This document shows, in pieces, positions 1 to 8,342 of a DNA stretch of 64,000 nucleotides; within the stretch, counting starts at the first letter, position 1; each line of letters starts with the position of its first letter. Source of the DNA: Lactimicrobium massiliense (GTDB lineage: Bacteria > Bacillota_I > Bacilli_A > Erysipelotrichales > Erysipelotrichaceae); the NCBI RefSeq assembly GCF_900343155.1, contig NZ_OUNG01000004.1, positions 62,001 to 126,000 of the forward strand. Reading direction: 5' to 3'. The notes beneath the pieces are model-generated. The model worked only from the letters and a program-made list of their open reading frames with translations. It searched no databases and was not told the origin of the DNA. The translations under genes and the position numbers were made by a program.

Positions 1-14
1 GAAAAAGACTGACA

Positions 15-49
15 AAGAGGCTGCTGTCAAATAACAGCAGCCCCCTTTT
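15..49. terminator. Rho-independent terminator at left window edge
   Basis: A perfect 9-bp stem (19-27 with 34-42) encloses a 6-base loop and is followed on the plus strand by CCCTTTTCT. A short A-rich stretch on the left gives it a weaker tail on the minus strand. It could end nagB on the minus strand, a plus-strand gene left of the window, or both. Confidence 0.7.
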
Positions 50-80
50 CTCATATGCTTTTATACTTTTCAATCGATGA

Positions 81-806
81 TTAAAGCTTTGAAGCAGCAG
101 CTTCATCCAGGAATACCACTGTGTCCGGATGTCTCTGCAGAATGCTTGCCGGGCAGGATGTGCTGACAGGTTCCTTGACCATGTCATGCACTGCCTGTGC
201 CTTGTTAGCACCCGTCGCAATCAAGATAATCTTCCGGCAGCGCATGATATCCGCAAGACCTGTGGTGATTGCCATGGTCGGCACCTTGGATTCATCATGA
301 TCAAAGAAACGAGCGTTATCATGAATCGTCTGCTGTTTCAGATGAACAAGATGCACCAGGGAATCAAATGGCGTGCCAGGTTCATTGAAAGCAATGTGGC
401 CATCCGAGCCAATGCCCAGTACCTGCAGATCAATTCTTACCTTTGCAAGCATGTTCTCATAATCATGGCATGCCTTTTCTTCATCCTGGGCACAGCCACA
501 CGGAATATGAATATTCTCTTCCTTCACATCGATATACCGGAACAGCTTTTCATGCATGAATGTGTAGTAACTCTGCGGATGATTCTGTGGCAGACCCACA
601 TACTCATCCAGATTATATGTCACCACATCCTGATACGATGTCACGTTTTCAGAATGATCCTTTGCCATCAATGCATACAGACCCTCAGGAGAACTGCCCG
701 TAGCCAGTCCCAGTACTGCATCCTTCTTCTCACTCACCGTATTCTTCATCACCTTGAAAGCAGCCTCAGCAACATGCTGTGCATCCGGTGCTACAACAAT
801 CTTCAT
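81..806 (-). CDS. nagB: Glucosamine-6-phosphate deaminase
   Basis: Converts glucosamine-6-phosphate to fructose-6-phosphate and ammonia in the cytoplasm, feeding amino sugars into glycolysis. The 241-aa product has the family's usual length. It shows the N-terminal sugar-phosphate motif GLATGSSP, the acidic catalytic segment NLDEYVGL and the GHIAFNEPG active-site loop. The reading frame extends upstream, but the ATG at 806 is chosen because TGGAGG lies 8 bases before it and the extension lacks family character. The gene stands alone between a terminator and an IS200-type element, whose right-end hairpin lies about 105 bp upstream, so the element may sit close to the nagB promoter region. Confidence 0.93.
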   Translation of the reverse strand: MKIVVAPDAQHVAEAAFKVMKNTVSEKKDAVLGLATGSSPEGLYALMAKDHSENVTSYQDVVTYNLDEYVGLPQNHPQSYYTFMHEKLFRYIDVKEENIHIPCGCAQDEEKACHDYENMLAKVRIDLQVLGIGSDGHIAFNEPGTPFDSLVHLVHLKQQTIHDNARFFDHDESKVPTMAITTGLADIMRCRKIILIATGANKAQAVHDMVKEPVSTSCPASILQRHPDTVVFLDEAAASKL

Positions 807-904
807 ATGCAAAACCTCCAATCCACTATGGCTTTTATTACAGCCCAATCCATATTCTATGCATTTCACCATAAGACGGTAATTCAAATGCTGAAACTAT
901 ATTT

Positions 905-1695
905 CAATCATGACCGCCCGTAAAACGGGCGGTTTGTCCTAAGCCTATAAGGCTTTATTACTAGCCAGCGTCTTAAGGCGCTGGCTTTCACATCTTCAAT
1001 GTTCAAGCCACGATTGCAGTTTAACTCTCTCGCATGCCCGTTAAACGGGCTCTTTTACTCATGACTTCGCTGTTGTCTTCCGATTCGGATTCGGCTTTCT
1101 GTTTTCTTTATCCTCTCCGAATGGATCTTCATATTCCTTTACGCTTAACTTATCTTTTGCGATATCTGCGCTTTCCTGTTCACGGATATATTTGCGTATT
1201 GTGGATTCATTGATCCCTACTGTGCTCACATAGTATCCTTCCGCCCAAAAATGTCTGTTCCCATATTTGTATTTCAGGTTCGCATGCTTATCAAATATTT
1301 CAAGCGAGGACTTTCCTTTGATGTATCCCATGATCTGTGATACAGAGTACTTTGGAGGGATACTCAAAAGAAGATGTACGTGGTCGGGCATCAGATGCCC
1401 TTCCAGAATCTCCACTCCTTTGTATTTGCACAGCAGTTTTATGATATCCCGGATATCTGGGCGCAGTTGATTATAAATTACTTTTCTTCTATACTTCGGA
1501 GTGAACACGACATGATATACGCAGTAATATTTCGTGTGAGCTAATGAATCATATTTGTTAGCCGTATTTGGCACCTCATCTTTCTAGAATCGTGACTTGG
1601 ACAATCACCATTCTAGATAGATGGGGTGCTTCTTTCTATAAGAAGCACCGGCCTTCCTCCCGCATAGCGGGAGGTTTTCTGTTTCGCACCTCTTC
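905..1695 (-). mobile_element. IS200/IS605-family element (tnpA only)
   Basis: A single Y1 transposase gene is flanked by subterminal hairpins instead of terminal inverted repeats, which is the IS200 layout. Downstream of tnpA lies a perfect hairpin at 913-933 (ACCGCCCG stem), with further hairpins near 983-1003 and 1036-1050. Upstream are strong hairpins at 1583-1617, 1625-1649 and 1656-1674. The 1583-1617 hairpin ends about 9 bases before the tnpA GTG start, and in known IS200 elements such leader structures limit transposase expression. Boundaries are approximate because this family makes no target duplication. Confidence 0.7.
1059..1574 (-). CDS. tnpA: IS200/IS605-family transposase TnpA (Y1 HUH)
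   Basis: Single-strand DNA transposase of 171 aa. The HUH metal-binding motif is seen as HVHLL in the segment MPDHVHLLLS, and the catalytic tyrosine is in EGYYVSTVG. The length is slightly above the typical 130-155 aa because of a charged C-terminal tail (DKENRKPNPNRK) with no obvious domain. Translation appears to start at GTG (1574). An out-of-frame ATG lies just upstream, and a strong hairpin precedes the weak ribosome-binding site. No tnpB gene accompanies it. It appears intact. Confidence 0.85.
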   Translation of the reverse strand: MPNTANKYDSLAHTKYYCVYHVVFTPKYRRKVIYNQLRPDIRDIIKLLCKYKGVEILEGHLMPDHVHLLLSIPPKYSVSQIMGYIKGKSSLEIFDKHANLKYKYGNRHFWAEGYYVSTVGINESTIRKYIREQESADIAKDKLSVKEYEDPFGEDKENRKPNPNRKTTAKS

Positions 1696-1725
1696 GGTGC
1701 TCAACAGCGCTCCTACGCATAAACA

Positions 1726-1753
1726 AAAAGAGGAAGCCTTCACTTCCTCTTTT
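1726..1753 (-). terminator. Terminator of the hyp operon
   Basis: An 11-bp stem (1726-1736 with 1743-1753) with a six-base loop overlaps the hypA stop codon. On the minus strand it is followed by further T residues. Confidence 0.8.
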
Positions 1754-2144
1754 ACTGCAGATTCTCAGCTTCTACGCTCTTGTCTTCCTGCTCTGTGTCC
1801 GTCTCTGCCTCTACTTCCTTGATGATGCATTCATTGCCTGTCACAAGCCACGTATTCTCACTATGGCAATAGGGACAGATCTTGGCATATCTGACAGTTG
1901 GATACGTCTTGCCGCAGTCTCCGCACATCGTTACGGCCGGAATCTCTTCAATCTTCAGCTCGCATTCTGTTAACAGCGGATGTTTCTTGCGGAAATAGTT
2001 CCAGCAGTCTGTGAAGTAATCCGTCATGATACCGGAAACCTCACCCACCTGCAGCGTCACTGAACCATATTTTGTAATATGCTGCTGCGCTGCCATGTCA
2101 TCCAGTGTTTTGGCAAGATGGAAGACAATGCCCATCTCATGCAT
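1752..2144 (-). CDS. hypA: Hydrogenase/urease nickel metallochaperone HypA
   Basis: HypA-type nickel chaperone, 130 aa. The N-terminal MHE motif supplies the nickel ligands, and two CxxC pairs (C74/C77 and C90/C93) form the structural zinc site. In known systems HypA receives nickel with HypB and delivers it to [NiFe]-hydrogenase. The last 20 residues are an acidic extension beyond the usual 113-118 aa. The start codon overlaps the end of the upstream flavoprotein gene by 8 bp (ATGCATGA), which suggests translational coupling. It is the last gene of the operon. No hydrogenase or urease structural gene is in the window, so the client enzyme is unknown. Confidence 0.92.
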   Translation of the reverse strand: MHEMGIVFHLAKTLDDMAAQQHITKYGSVTLQVGEVSGIMTDYFTDCWNYFRKKHPLLTECELKIEEIPAVTMCGDCGKTYPTVRYAKICPYCHSENTWLVTGNECIIKEVEAETDTEQEDKSVEAENLQ

Positions 2145-4935
2145 TGTTGTCTGCTTTCTTCTTGTGGTTGAACAGAATCTTCATCTCACGCTTTGCTGCA
2201 TATGGCGCAATCAGCTTCATCTTGTCCTCTGCCCTGATCATTCTCGAGGCATCCGGCAGATCACGCTCCAGATGAATCGCATCAAACTCGCATCTGGTTG
2301 TACACAGACCACAGCCAATGCACCGGTTGACATCCACCGTTGTTGCACCACAGCCAAGGCATCTCTTTGCCTCTGTGGACACCTGTTCTTCTGTCAATGT
2401 TGTGACCGGATTTTCAAACGGATCGTCCACTTTCCGCATTGCCGGCATCTGCCGCTTGGCATTGTCATACGATTCAATCTCAATATCATCCTTGTCCAGG
2501 GCAATGAACTCACGCAGATCACGTGCAATGGTCAAAGACTGTCCCTCATGGACGAATCTATGCATGGACTCTGATGCCTTCTTACCTTCGGCAATGGCAT
2601 CAATTGCAAATCTGGCACCATGATAAATATCACCACCAACGAAGATATCTTCCTCACCAGTCTGATACGTCACTGGATCTGCCTTCACACAGCCATTGCG
2701 GGCAAGCTCAACCTTCGTACCCTTGAGAAGATCCTTCCATACCGGTGCCTGGCCAATAGCCTCAACGACATGGCTGCAGGCAATCTCCAGCGTATCATTC
2801 TCATCATACTGCGGATTGAAGCGTCCTGCTTCATCCTTCACACGCAGGCACTTCTTAAACACAATGCCAGTGACCTTGCCATCCTTTGCCAGGATTTCCT
2901 TCGGACCCCAGCCATTGTGAATCTCAACGCCATCTGCCTTTGCCGCAGCGACTTCATCATCCGCAGCCGGCATTTCATGCTCACCCTCCAGGCACAGCAT
3001 CGTTACTTTGCCCTTGGTCAGGCGGGCAGCCGTTCTGGCCGCATCAATGGCAACATTGCCGCCGCCGACAATCACCACATCACCATCAAGACTGATGTGA
3101 TGGCCAACATTGGTACGGTGCAGGAAGGAAACAGCAGACTCCACGCCCTCACTGTCTTCACCCGGTACATTCGTCTTTCTGCCGCCCCAGAGACCAATTG
3201 CAAGATAGAAAGCCTTGTAGCCGTCTTTGCGCAGCTGATCAATTGTCACATCTTTGCCAACTTCGCATCCCATGCGGAATTCCACACCCATCTGCTTCAG
3301 GACATCAATCTCAGCAGCCAGAATGTTCTTTTCCAGCACAAAGGAAGGAATACCATAGGCAAGCATGCCGCCTGGTTTTTCTTCTTTGTCAAAGACGGTG
3401 ACATCATAGCCTCTTTCCCGCAGATAGTACGCACAGGAAATACCCGCCGGACCGGCACCGATGACAGCCATCTTATAGTCCGGTCCCCAGAAGCCGCCAT
3501 GATCTGTTTCACAAAGCGGTACATAACGCTTATCCGCGTCAAGTTCCTGCATGGCAATGAACTTCTTGATCTCATCAATTGAAACAGCACGGTCAATCGT
3601 ACCTCTGGTGCACTCCTGCTCACAGCGCTTGTTGCAGATATAGCCGCACACAGCCGGTAATGGATTATCCTGCTTGATCAGCTTCAAAGCGTCCAGATAT
3701 CTGCCTTCACCTGCCATATGCACATAGCCCTGCACAGCCAGATGGGCCGGGCATGCGGTCTTGCATGGCGCCGTTCCGGTTGTATAGCAGTTGATCTTGG
3801 CATCCTCACGATAATGCGGATTCCAGTTGTCAGCCGTCCACTTTGTCTCATCCGGCAGCAATGTCTTTGGATACACAAACGGACTGCCATCCTTGTGGCA
3901 CAGCTTCTGGCCAAGCTTGGCAGCGCCTACCGGACACACCTCTACGCACTTGCCGCAGGCAACACACTTGTCATGATCCACATGGGCACGGTACGCACTC
4001 CGGCTCATATTCGGCGTATTGTACAGCTGGCTTGTACGGATCGCATTGCACACACCCGGAGCACAATTGCACAGACCGACAATCTTGTCCTCGCCATCAA
4101 TATTGGTTGTCTGATGCACAAAGCCATGACGCTCACTGCGTTCAATGATCTCCAGTGCTTCTTCCTTGGTAATGTAATGGCCGCGGCCTGTATTGACGCA
4201 CCACTCCGCCAGATCGCCCAAGCCAATGCAGCAGTCCTGCTCAATCTCGCCATCGCCTTCACCGCGCATCCTCTGCTGCCGGCGGCATGTACATGCACCC
4301 ACAGACAGTTTTCCATCATACTTTTCCAGCCAGTGGGAAATATGCTCCACCGGAACAGAAGAGCTTTCCGATTCAATTGCCTTCTCAACCGGAATGACAT
4401 GCATGCCAACACCGGCACCGCCTAACGGCACCATCGGCGTAATGCCCTCCAGCGGCATCTGCGTCATCAGATTGAAGAACGTCGCAATATTCGGATGTTC
4501 CTTGAGAAGCTCTTCATTCATCATCATGAACTCGGCAATACCCGGCACAAAGATCGGCACATCATACTGCAGATGATGATCCTCATTCTCACGGTTTGTC
4601 TCAAGACAGCCAATCCACATCAAATGATCCACGATATCCCTGGTATCCTTCATGCTCAGATGATTGCGGCGGGCAATCTCCTCCAGATCCAGATTCACCC
4701 TTGTCTTGCGGAAGCTGAGCATCACTTTGACTTCCTGCTTGCTCAGCACCTCATTCAAGCACCATACCTCAGGATCATCCTCTTTGATCGTATGGGTATA
4801 TTTTGCCACATAGCGGTCCGTGATCATTCCGGCAAGCTTGATCAGCAGGCGTTTCTTCTCCGGATCTGTAATCCGATCCGCAGGCCCCGGCTGCCAGTCT
4901 CTCTCATTGGTCATTCGATTCTTCTGCTCTTTCAT
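2137..4935 (-). CDS. Large Fe-S flavoprotein: N-terminal Cys-rich/HTH-like region, ferredoxin, GltD-like NAD(P) oxidoreductase, C-terminal ferredoxin
   Basis: A 932-aa protein. Residues 1 to about 310 are not a family I can name; they hold a helical winged-helix-like part and cysteine clusters ([20 protein letters not shown]) that could bind extra Fe-S clusters. A 2[4Fe-4S]-type motif ([12 protein letters not shown]) lies near 324-334. It is followed by a GltD/NfnB-like adrenodoxin-reductase module with its leading Cys cluster (CKTACPAH), an FAD site ([10 protein letters not shown], about 491) and an NAD(P) site ([11 protein letters not shown]). A second ferredoxin motif ([13 protein letters not shown]) is near the C terminus. 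The ATG at 4935 overlaps the hypB stop as ATGA and has GGGAG upstream; the longer frame to 4989 is not favoured. It probably moves electrons between NAD(P)H and a ferredoxin-like partner; the reaction is unknown. Confidence 0.8.
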   Translation of the reverse strand: MKEQKNRMTNERDWQPGPADRITDPEKKRLLIKLAGMITDRYVAKYTHTIKEDDPEVWCLNEVLSKQEVKVMLSFRKTRVNLDLEEIARRNHLSMKDTRDIVDHLMWIGCLETNRENEDHHLQYDVPIFVPGIAEFMMMNEELLKEHPNIATFFNLMTQMPLEGITPMVPLGGAGVGMHVIPVEKAIESESSSVPVEHISHWLEKYDGKLSVGACTCRRQQRMRGEGDGEIEQDCCIGLGDLAEWCVNTGRGHYITKEEALEIIERSERHGFVHQTTNIDGEDKIVGLCNCAPGVCNAIRTSQLYNTPNMSRSAYRAHVDHDKCVACGKCVEVCPVGAAKLGQKLCHKDGSPFVYPKTLLPDETKWTADNWNPHYREDAKINCYTTGTAPCKTACPAHLAVQGYVHMAGEGRYLDALKLIKQDNPLPAVCGYICNKRCEQECTRGTIDRAVSIDEIKKFIAMQELDADKRYVPLCETDHGGFWGPDYKMAVIGAGPAGISCAYYLRERGYDVTVFDKEEKPGGMLAYGIPSFVLEKNILAAEIDVLKQMGVEFRMGCEVGKDVTIDQLRKDGYKAFYLAIGLWGGRKTNVPGEDSEGVESAVSFLHRTNVGHHISLDGDVVIVGGGNVAIDAARTAARLTKGKVTMLCLEGEHEMPAADDEVAAAKADGVEIHNGWGPKEILAKDGKVTGIVFKKCLRVKDEAGRFNPQYDENDTLEIACSHVVEAIGQAPVWKDLLKGTKVELARNGCVKADPVTYQTGEEDIFVGGDIYHGARFAIDAIAEGKKASESMHRFVHEGQSLTIARDLREFIALDKDDIEIESYDNAKRQMPAMRKVDDPFENPVTTLTEEQVSTEAKRCLGCGATTVDVNRCIGCGLCTTRCEFDAIHLERDLPDASRMIRAEDKMKLIAPYAAKREMKILFNHKKKADNNA

Positions 4936-5600
4936 TTCTGTTCTCCCTTTTTCCATGCCTGCACCTGGTCCTTCAGCCAGCCGCACCATGCGTCCATTCC
5001 TTCACCAGTTTTCGCCGAAAGCGGAAACACCTCAATATCCGGATTCAGCCGCTTCACGCGTTCCATGCATTTCTCCAATGAAAAATCAAAGTACGCTGCC
5101 GTATCCATCTTGCTGATCACAAGCGCATCCGCCTTTGAAAACATCAGCGGATACTTCAGCGGCTTGTCATCCCCCTCCGGCACAGACAGAATCATCACAT
5201 TCTTTCCTGCCCCGGTATCAAACTCGGCCGGACAGATCAGATTGCCCACATTTTCCAGAAACACAAGGTCGATGTCCTGCAGGTTCATATGCCGCAATCC
5301 CTCAGCCGTCATGCCGGCATCCATATGGCACATCCCATCGGTATGCACCTGAATGCTCTCGGCACCGTTTTGTGCCATTGTCACCGCATCCACATCACTG
5401 GCAATATCTGCTTCCATCACCGCAATATGCACATCCGGCATTGCTTTTACGGTTCCCTTTAACAAGGTTGTCTTCCCAGAGCCAGGCGAACTCATCAGAT
5501 TGATCAGCAGTGTGCCATCCATCTTCATCTTCTCGCGCAGCACATCTGCATCATGGTCATTCGATGCCGTCACGGATTCATGCAGCTCAATCACTTTCAT
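4932..5600 (-). CDS. hypB: HypB-type nickel-binding GTPase, copy 2
   Basis: GTPase that drives nickel delivery with HypA, 222 aa. P-loop SSPGSGKTT is at 37-45. The dimer-interface metal ligands are C91-H92 and C123. The usual base-recognition motif NKxD reads SKMD (163-166), an atypical first residue. The N-terminal CxxCGC nickel motif and the His-rich stretch of some HypB proteins are absent. It overlaps the upstream hypB copy by 4 bp and the downstream flavoprotein gene by 4 bp, so three ORFs are translationally chained. It clearly resembles copy 1 (shared [27 protein letters not shown]) but is diverged, so it is not a recent duplication. Confidence 0.9.
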   Translation of the reverse strand: MKVIELHESVTASNDHDADVLREKMKMDGTLLINLMSSPGSGKTTLLKGTVKAMPDVHIAVMEADIASDVDAVTMAQNGAESIQVHTDGMCHMDAGMTAEGLRHMNLQDIDLVFLENVGNLICPAEFDTGAGKNVMILSVPEGDDKPLKYPLMFSKADALVISKMDTAAYFDFSLEKCMERVKRLNPDIEVFPLSAKTGEGMDAWCGWLKDQVQAWKKGEQK

Positions 5601-6286
5601 TCTGCCATCACCCGCCTTTGAAGATCATTGACCCAGGCATCAAAGCCCGCCCCTGTCTTTGCGGATATCTCAAAGACTTCCATATCCGGGTTCAGCTCTT
5701 TTACACGCTTCTTTGCCTTTTCCACATCAAAGTCAAATACCGGCATCACATCAATCTTGTTGATGAGCATGACATCAGACACCTGAAACATCAGCGGATA
5801 TTTCAGCGGTTTGTCATCACCTTCCGGCACAGACAGGATCATCGCCTTCAACTGGGCACCGACATCAAATTCCGCCGGGCACACCAGATTGCCTACATTC
5901 TCCAGAAACACAAGATCTACATCATCCAGGCCAAGTTTTACAAGACCTTCGTATGTCATCTTTGCGTCCATGTGGCAGGATCCACCGGTATGTATCTGCA
6001 GTGCCTTCGCTCCGGCTTTTTCTACCGTATCCGCATCCACCACAGCATCCACATCTGCTTCCAGCACACCGATGCGGTACTGCCCTTTGAGCATTTCAAT
6101 CGTCCGCACAAGCGTACTTGTCTTACCCGCTCCAGGCGTCGACATCACATTCACCAGAAACACATGATGCGCGCGCAGAAGGTCCTCCACCTTCTTTGCC
6201 CACGCAGCATTGTCCTCCTGGACACTCTCCTTCAATTCCAATACATCAATCGACAAGTTAATTTCCTCACAATTCTCTTCAGACAT
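5597..6286 (-). CDS. hypB: HypB-type nickel-binding GTPase, copy 1
   Basis: First gene of the operon, 229 aa from the ATG at 6286. P-loop STPGAGKTS is near 49-57, metal ligands are C104-H105 and C136, and the canonical NKID motif is at 176-179. It lacks N-terminal CxxCGC or His-rich nickel storage. In-frame starts lie further upstream (6307, 6322, 6328) but none has a clear Shine-Dalgarno. MSEEN is chosen because homology begins soon after it; the start is uncertain. Having two HypB proteins in tandem is unusual. They may form a heterodimer or serve different client enzymes. Confidence 0.9.
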   Translation of the reverse strand: MSEENCEEINLSIDVLELKESVQEDNAAWAKKVEDLLRAHHVFLVNVMSTPGAGKTSTLVRTIEMLKGQYRIGVLEADVDAVVDADTVEKAGAKALQIHTGGSCHMDAKMTYEGLVKLGLDDVDLVFLENVGNLVCPAEFDVGAQLKAMILSVPEGDDKPLKYPLMFQVSDVMLINKIDVMPVFDFDVEKAKKRVKELNPDMEVFEISAKTGAGFDAWVNDLQRRVMAE

Positions 6287-6530
6287 TGTAGTTGAAAACG
6301 CTGTCATCCAACAAGACCACATCCGCAATTATTGCGACACAGCCCGAAAAATGATGTAGAAAACGAAGAGAATTCTGTTAATATTCCGCATCTTTTCACA
6401 TATTTGGCAAAACCAGACACAAAAAGAGAGTCTTCTGCAGTGAAGGCGGGTGAACAAAGTGAAGTGAACCTTTTCAAACAAGGGTCAAACAAGAACCAGA
6501 CAGCTTTGCAAAATTTATGAATTCGATTAA
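6287..6530. other. AT-rich intergenic stretch, no gene seen
   Basis: This stretch between hypB and the antisense RNA promoter has an open frame on both strands (about 60-80 codons), but none shows a ribosome-binding site, family resemblance or compositional support. It must contain the leftward promoter of the hyp operon. I see no consensus pair that I trust. Confidence 0.4.
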
Positions 6531-6536
6531 TATAAT
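6506..6536 (+). promoter_or_regulatory. Probable promoter of antisense RNA (toxin locus 1)
   Basis: A perfect TATAAT is at 6531-6536, with TTGCAA at 6506-6511 and a long 19-base spacer. Transcription would start near 6543 and run toward the toxin gene. Confidence 0.5.
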
Positions 6537-6542
6537 ATTGTA

Positions 6543-6620
6543 AAAGGATCACCGATGACGGTTGTCCCCTTATTTAGCAAAATAATCGCTAACTTTTTCG
6601 GGGTGGGCGGTTATTTTTTT
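6543..6620 (+). ncRNA. Putative type I antitoxin RNA, locus 1
   Basis: A predicted RNA of about 78 nt, convergent with the toxin gene and overlapping its stop codon region. It begins with a hairpin at 6547-6568 (9-bp arms around ATGA with one C-T mismatch). It ends in an 8-bp stem (ATAATCGC with GCGGTTAT, arms about 6583-6590 and 6606-6613) followed by a run of T. The same arrangement is seen at 17953-18037. In the Fst/TxpA-like class, such antisense RNAs block toxin mRNA translation. Ends are inferred from promoter and terminator positions only. Confidence 0.55.
6545..6571 (-). terminator. 3' hairpin of toxin mRNA, locus 1
   Basis: On the minus strand the stem GGACAACCG / CGGTGATCC (loop TCAT) is followed by TTTTAC, which fits a terminator of the toxin transcript. 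The same DNA forms the 5' hairpin of the antisense RNA. Confidence 0.5.
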
Positions 6621-6718
6621 GATACGTTATGTGAGCTGATGCTCAATCCCAGCTTAACTGCTGTGATAGTCATGGTAATCAATCCAATGATTACCATAAC
6701 AATTTCATAATCGCTCAT
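6611..6718 (-). CDS. Small holin-like type I toxin, locus 1
   Basis: A 35-aa peptide starting MSDYEIVMVIIGLITMTITA and ending in the charged tail NVSKK. It has a short acidic start, one hydrophobic membrane-spanning helix and a lysine tail, the layout of the Firmicutes putative holin-like/Fst-like toxins. GTGAGG lies 9-14 bases before the ATG at 6718. Sequences before and after the gene (6782-6815 and 6545-6571) are inverted copies of each other, so the mRNA ends can pair over a long range. A convergent RNA overlaps the 3' end. A related gene is at 17867-17998. Confidence 0.72.
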   Translation of the reverse strand: MSDYEIVMVIIGLITMTITAVKLGLSISSHNVSKK

Positions 6719-6821
6719 AGGCTGTACCTCACAAACCCTGCCGGCATCATTGCCGGGAGGCATCTAAGGATGCTTTGATTTAAGAGGGACAACCGCCACC
6801 GTGTATGGTGATCCTGTTTAC

Positions 6822-6850
6822 AGCAGACAAAATATCTGCTGTTTTTATTT
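6822..6850 (+). terminator. Plus-strand terminator next to the ISNCY element
   Basis: The stem ACAGCAGA / TCTGCTGT with an A-rich loop is followed by TTTTATTTT. Which transcript it ends is unclear; it may stop read-through from the antisense promoter at 6531. Confidence 0.5.
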
Positions 6851-6863
6851 TACCAAAAGCTAT

Positions 6864-8292
6864 TTGTCATAGTTAAATGAAAATGTCCCACACGTGATCA
6901 AATGAAAATGTCCCATTGATTTCATGTTTCTTCCGAACTAATGCATTCATCTGGAGGTGATCCAGATGAAGAAGATCAAAGACAAAGTCAAGGCTCTGGA
7001 ATTACTGCAGCAGAGGGATTCAAACCCAAAGATTACATGCCAGTGGATAGCTGATCAATGCGGTTACAGCAGGAAGCAGATTGAACGATTGTCTGCCGAA
7101 AGAAAGGAAAAGGATACGTCTGCTATCCTAACTCACGGCAATACCGGAAGAAAGCCGGCAACCACTGCCTCCGACCAAGAGATCAGGTACCTTGAGGGAC
7201 TTAAGAAGACGTATCCGTCTATCACCATAGCACAATTCAGGGATATCTATCTGGAAGACGTCATCAGAAACAAGCATATGGAAGCTGACGTGGTGAAGTA
7301 TGGACTGAAGGAACGCAGCAAATCCTGGTTCCGTGAACTGTTTGTCAGAGAAGGATGGAAGTCCCCTGCAGATAAACCGATCAGAATGGATGGCTCCCGC
7401 GTCACACATTCAACGAGGCCTCCAAGAGCACATATGGGAGAACTGGTACAGATTGATGGAACTCCTTACGACTGGTTCAATGACGGAAGAGACTATGTAC
7501 TGCATCTTGCTGTGGATGATGCCAGTACCAGAGTGCTTGCAGGATACTTCATGCCTGAAGAATGTGCACGCGGATATGCCCGTATGATGAAGCTTGTTCT
7601 GGAAAATTACGGTATTCCGGAAGCGCTGTATTCGGATAAATTCTCAGTGTTTCGCAGCGTTAAGGCAGGTACACCGACACAGTTTGCCAGAATGATGGAT
7701 AAGCTGGGAGTAACGATGATCTTTGCCAATTCTTCCCAGGCAAAGGGACGTGTGGAACGCTACAACGGCACCGCGCAGATGAGGCTCCCGAATGATTTGA
7801 TTCGATGGAAGATTCCTCATAACTATGACCTTCTGAATGACTGGTTCAACAGGAAATATCGGCTCTATCTGAATATGAAATTCTCATATCCGGTGAAGGA
7901 TCCGAACGATCTGTTCCGTCCAATACCCGCTGACTTCAACTCTTCAAAAATCTTCAGAGCTGAGTATCCGAGGCAGATCAGGAACAACGTATTCTCAATG
8001 GGAAACAGTCTGTATACAGCAGTAACAAGCGATGGAGAGGTAGTCCGCTTCAATCAGAAGCAGAGTATTACAGTTTATGAAGATGCGATCACTGAAGAGA
8101 TCTACATTGAAAGATATGGAAAGCATTACACATGCATGAAGGTTGGGGAGCGGAAGCGCGACAGAATCTATTCAGTTAATAACGAGAAAGAACTTCAGAA
8201 AGTTCTCAATGAGATGGCGGAAGAAAAAACTAAATGATTGTGATACATCAAAGTTTTATAACAAGATGGGACATTTTCAAAAAATCTTAACA
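6864..8292 (+). mobile_element. ISNCY (IS1202-like) insertion sequence with 15-bp target duplication
   Basis: An element of about 1.43 kb with one transposase gene. The 15-bp sequence TTTACCAAAAGCTAT occurs directly at 6849-6863 and 8293-8307, a long target-site duplication as reported for the IS1202 group. Inside it, imperfect inverted ends share TGAAAATGTCCCA (6877-6889 and its complement at 8260-8272). The left end carries a second tandem copy of AAATGAAAATGTCCCA (6900-6915), likely extra transposase-binding sites. The intact duplications suggest a fairly recent insertion. It lies upstream of toxin locus 1. Confidence 0.85.
6966..8237 (+). CDS. ISNCY-family transposase (DDE, rve-type core)
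   Basis: A 423-aa transposase. An N-terminal helix-turn-helix (GYSRKQIERL) is followed by an integrase-like core with the DDE residues visible in LVQIDGTPYDWF, ALYSDKFSVF and KGRVERYNGTAQ. The C-terminal beta-rich part is typical of the IS1202/ISNCY group. ATG at 6966 is preferred over the in-frame GTG at 6957 because GGAGGTGATC lies at the right distance from the ATG and overlaps the GTG. The frame is intact, so the element may be active. Confidence 0.88.
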   Translation: MKKIKDKVKALELLQQRDSNPKITCQWIADQCGYSRKQIERLSAERKEKDTSAILTHGNTGRKPATTASDQEIRYLEGLKKTYPSITIAQFRDIYLEDVIRNKHMEADVVKYGLKERSKSWFRELFVREGWKSPADKPIRMDGSRVTHSTRPPRAHMGELVQIDGTPYDWFNDGRDYVLHLAVDDASTRVLAGYFMPEECARGYARMMKLVLENYGIPEALYSDKFSVFRSVKAGTPTQFARMMDKLGVTMIFANSSQAKGRVERYNGTAQMRLPNDLIRWKIPHNYDLLNDWFNRKYRLYLNMKFSYPVKDPNDLFRPIPADFNSSKIFRAEYPRQIRNNVFSMGNSLYTAVTSDGEVVRFNQKQSITVYEDAITEEIYIERYGKHYTCMKVGERKRDRIYSVNNEKELQKVLNEMAEEKTK

Positions 8293-8342
8293 TTTACCAA
8301 AAGCTATAGAAAAAGAATGCCAGCTATACTCTGACATTCTCT

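Noticed and set aside
4936..4989. 18-codon N-terminal extension of the Fe-S flavoprotein
   Set aside because: ATG 4935 overlaps the hypB stop (ATGA) with a good ribosome-binding site, so the upstream start is unlikely.
6304..6552. 82-codon minus-strand open frame upstream of hypB
   Set aside because: No ribosome-binding site, overlaps the antisense RNA promoter, and the product has no recognisable pattern.
6849..6863. Possible dif/Xer site at the ISNCY target
   Set aside because: No 28-bp dif-like arrangement of two 11-bp arms is visible around the duplication.
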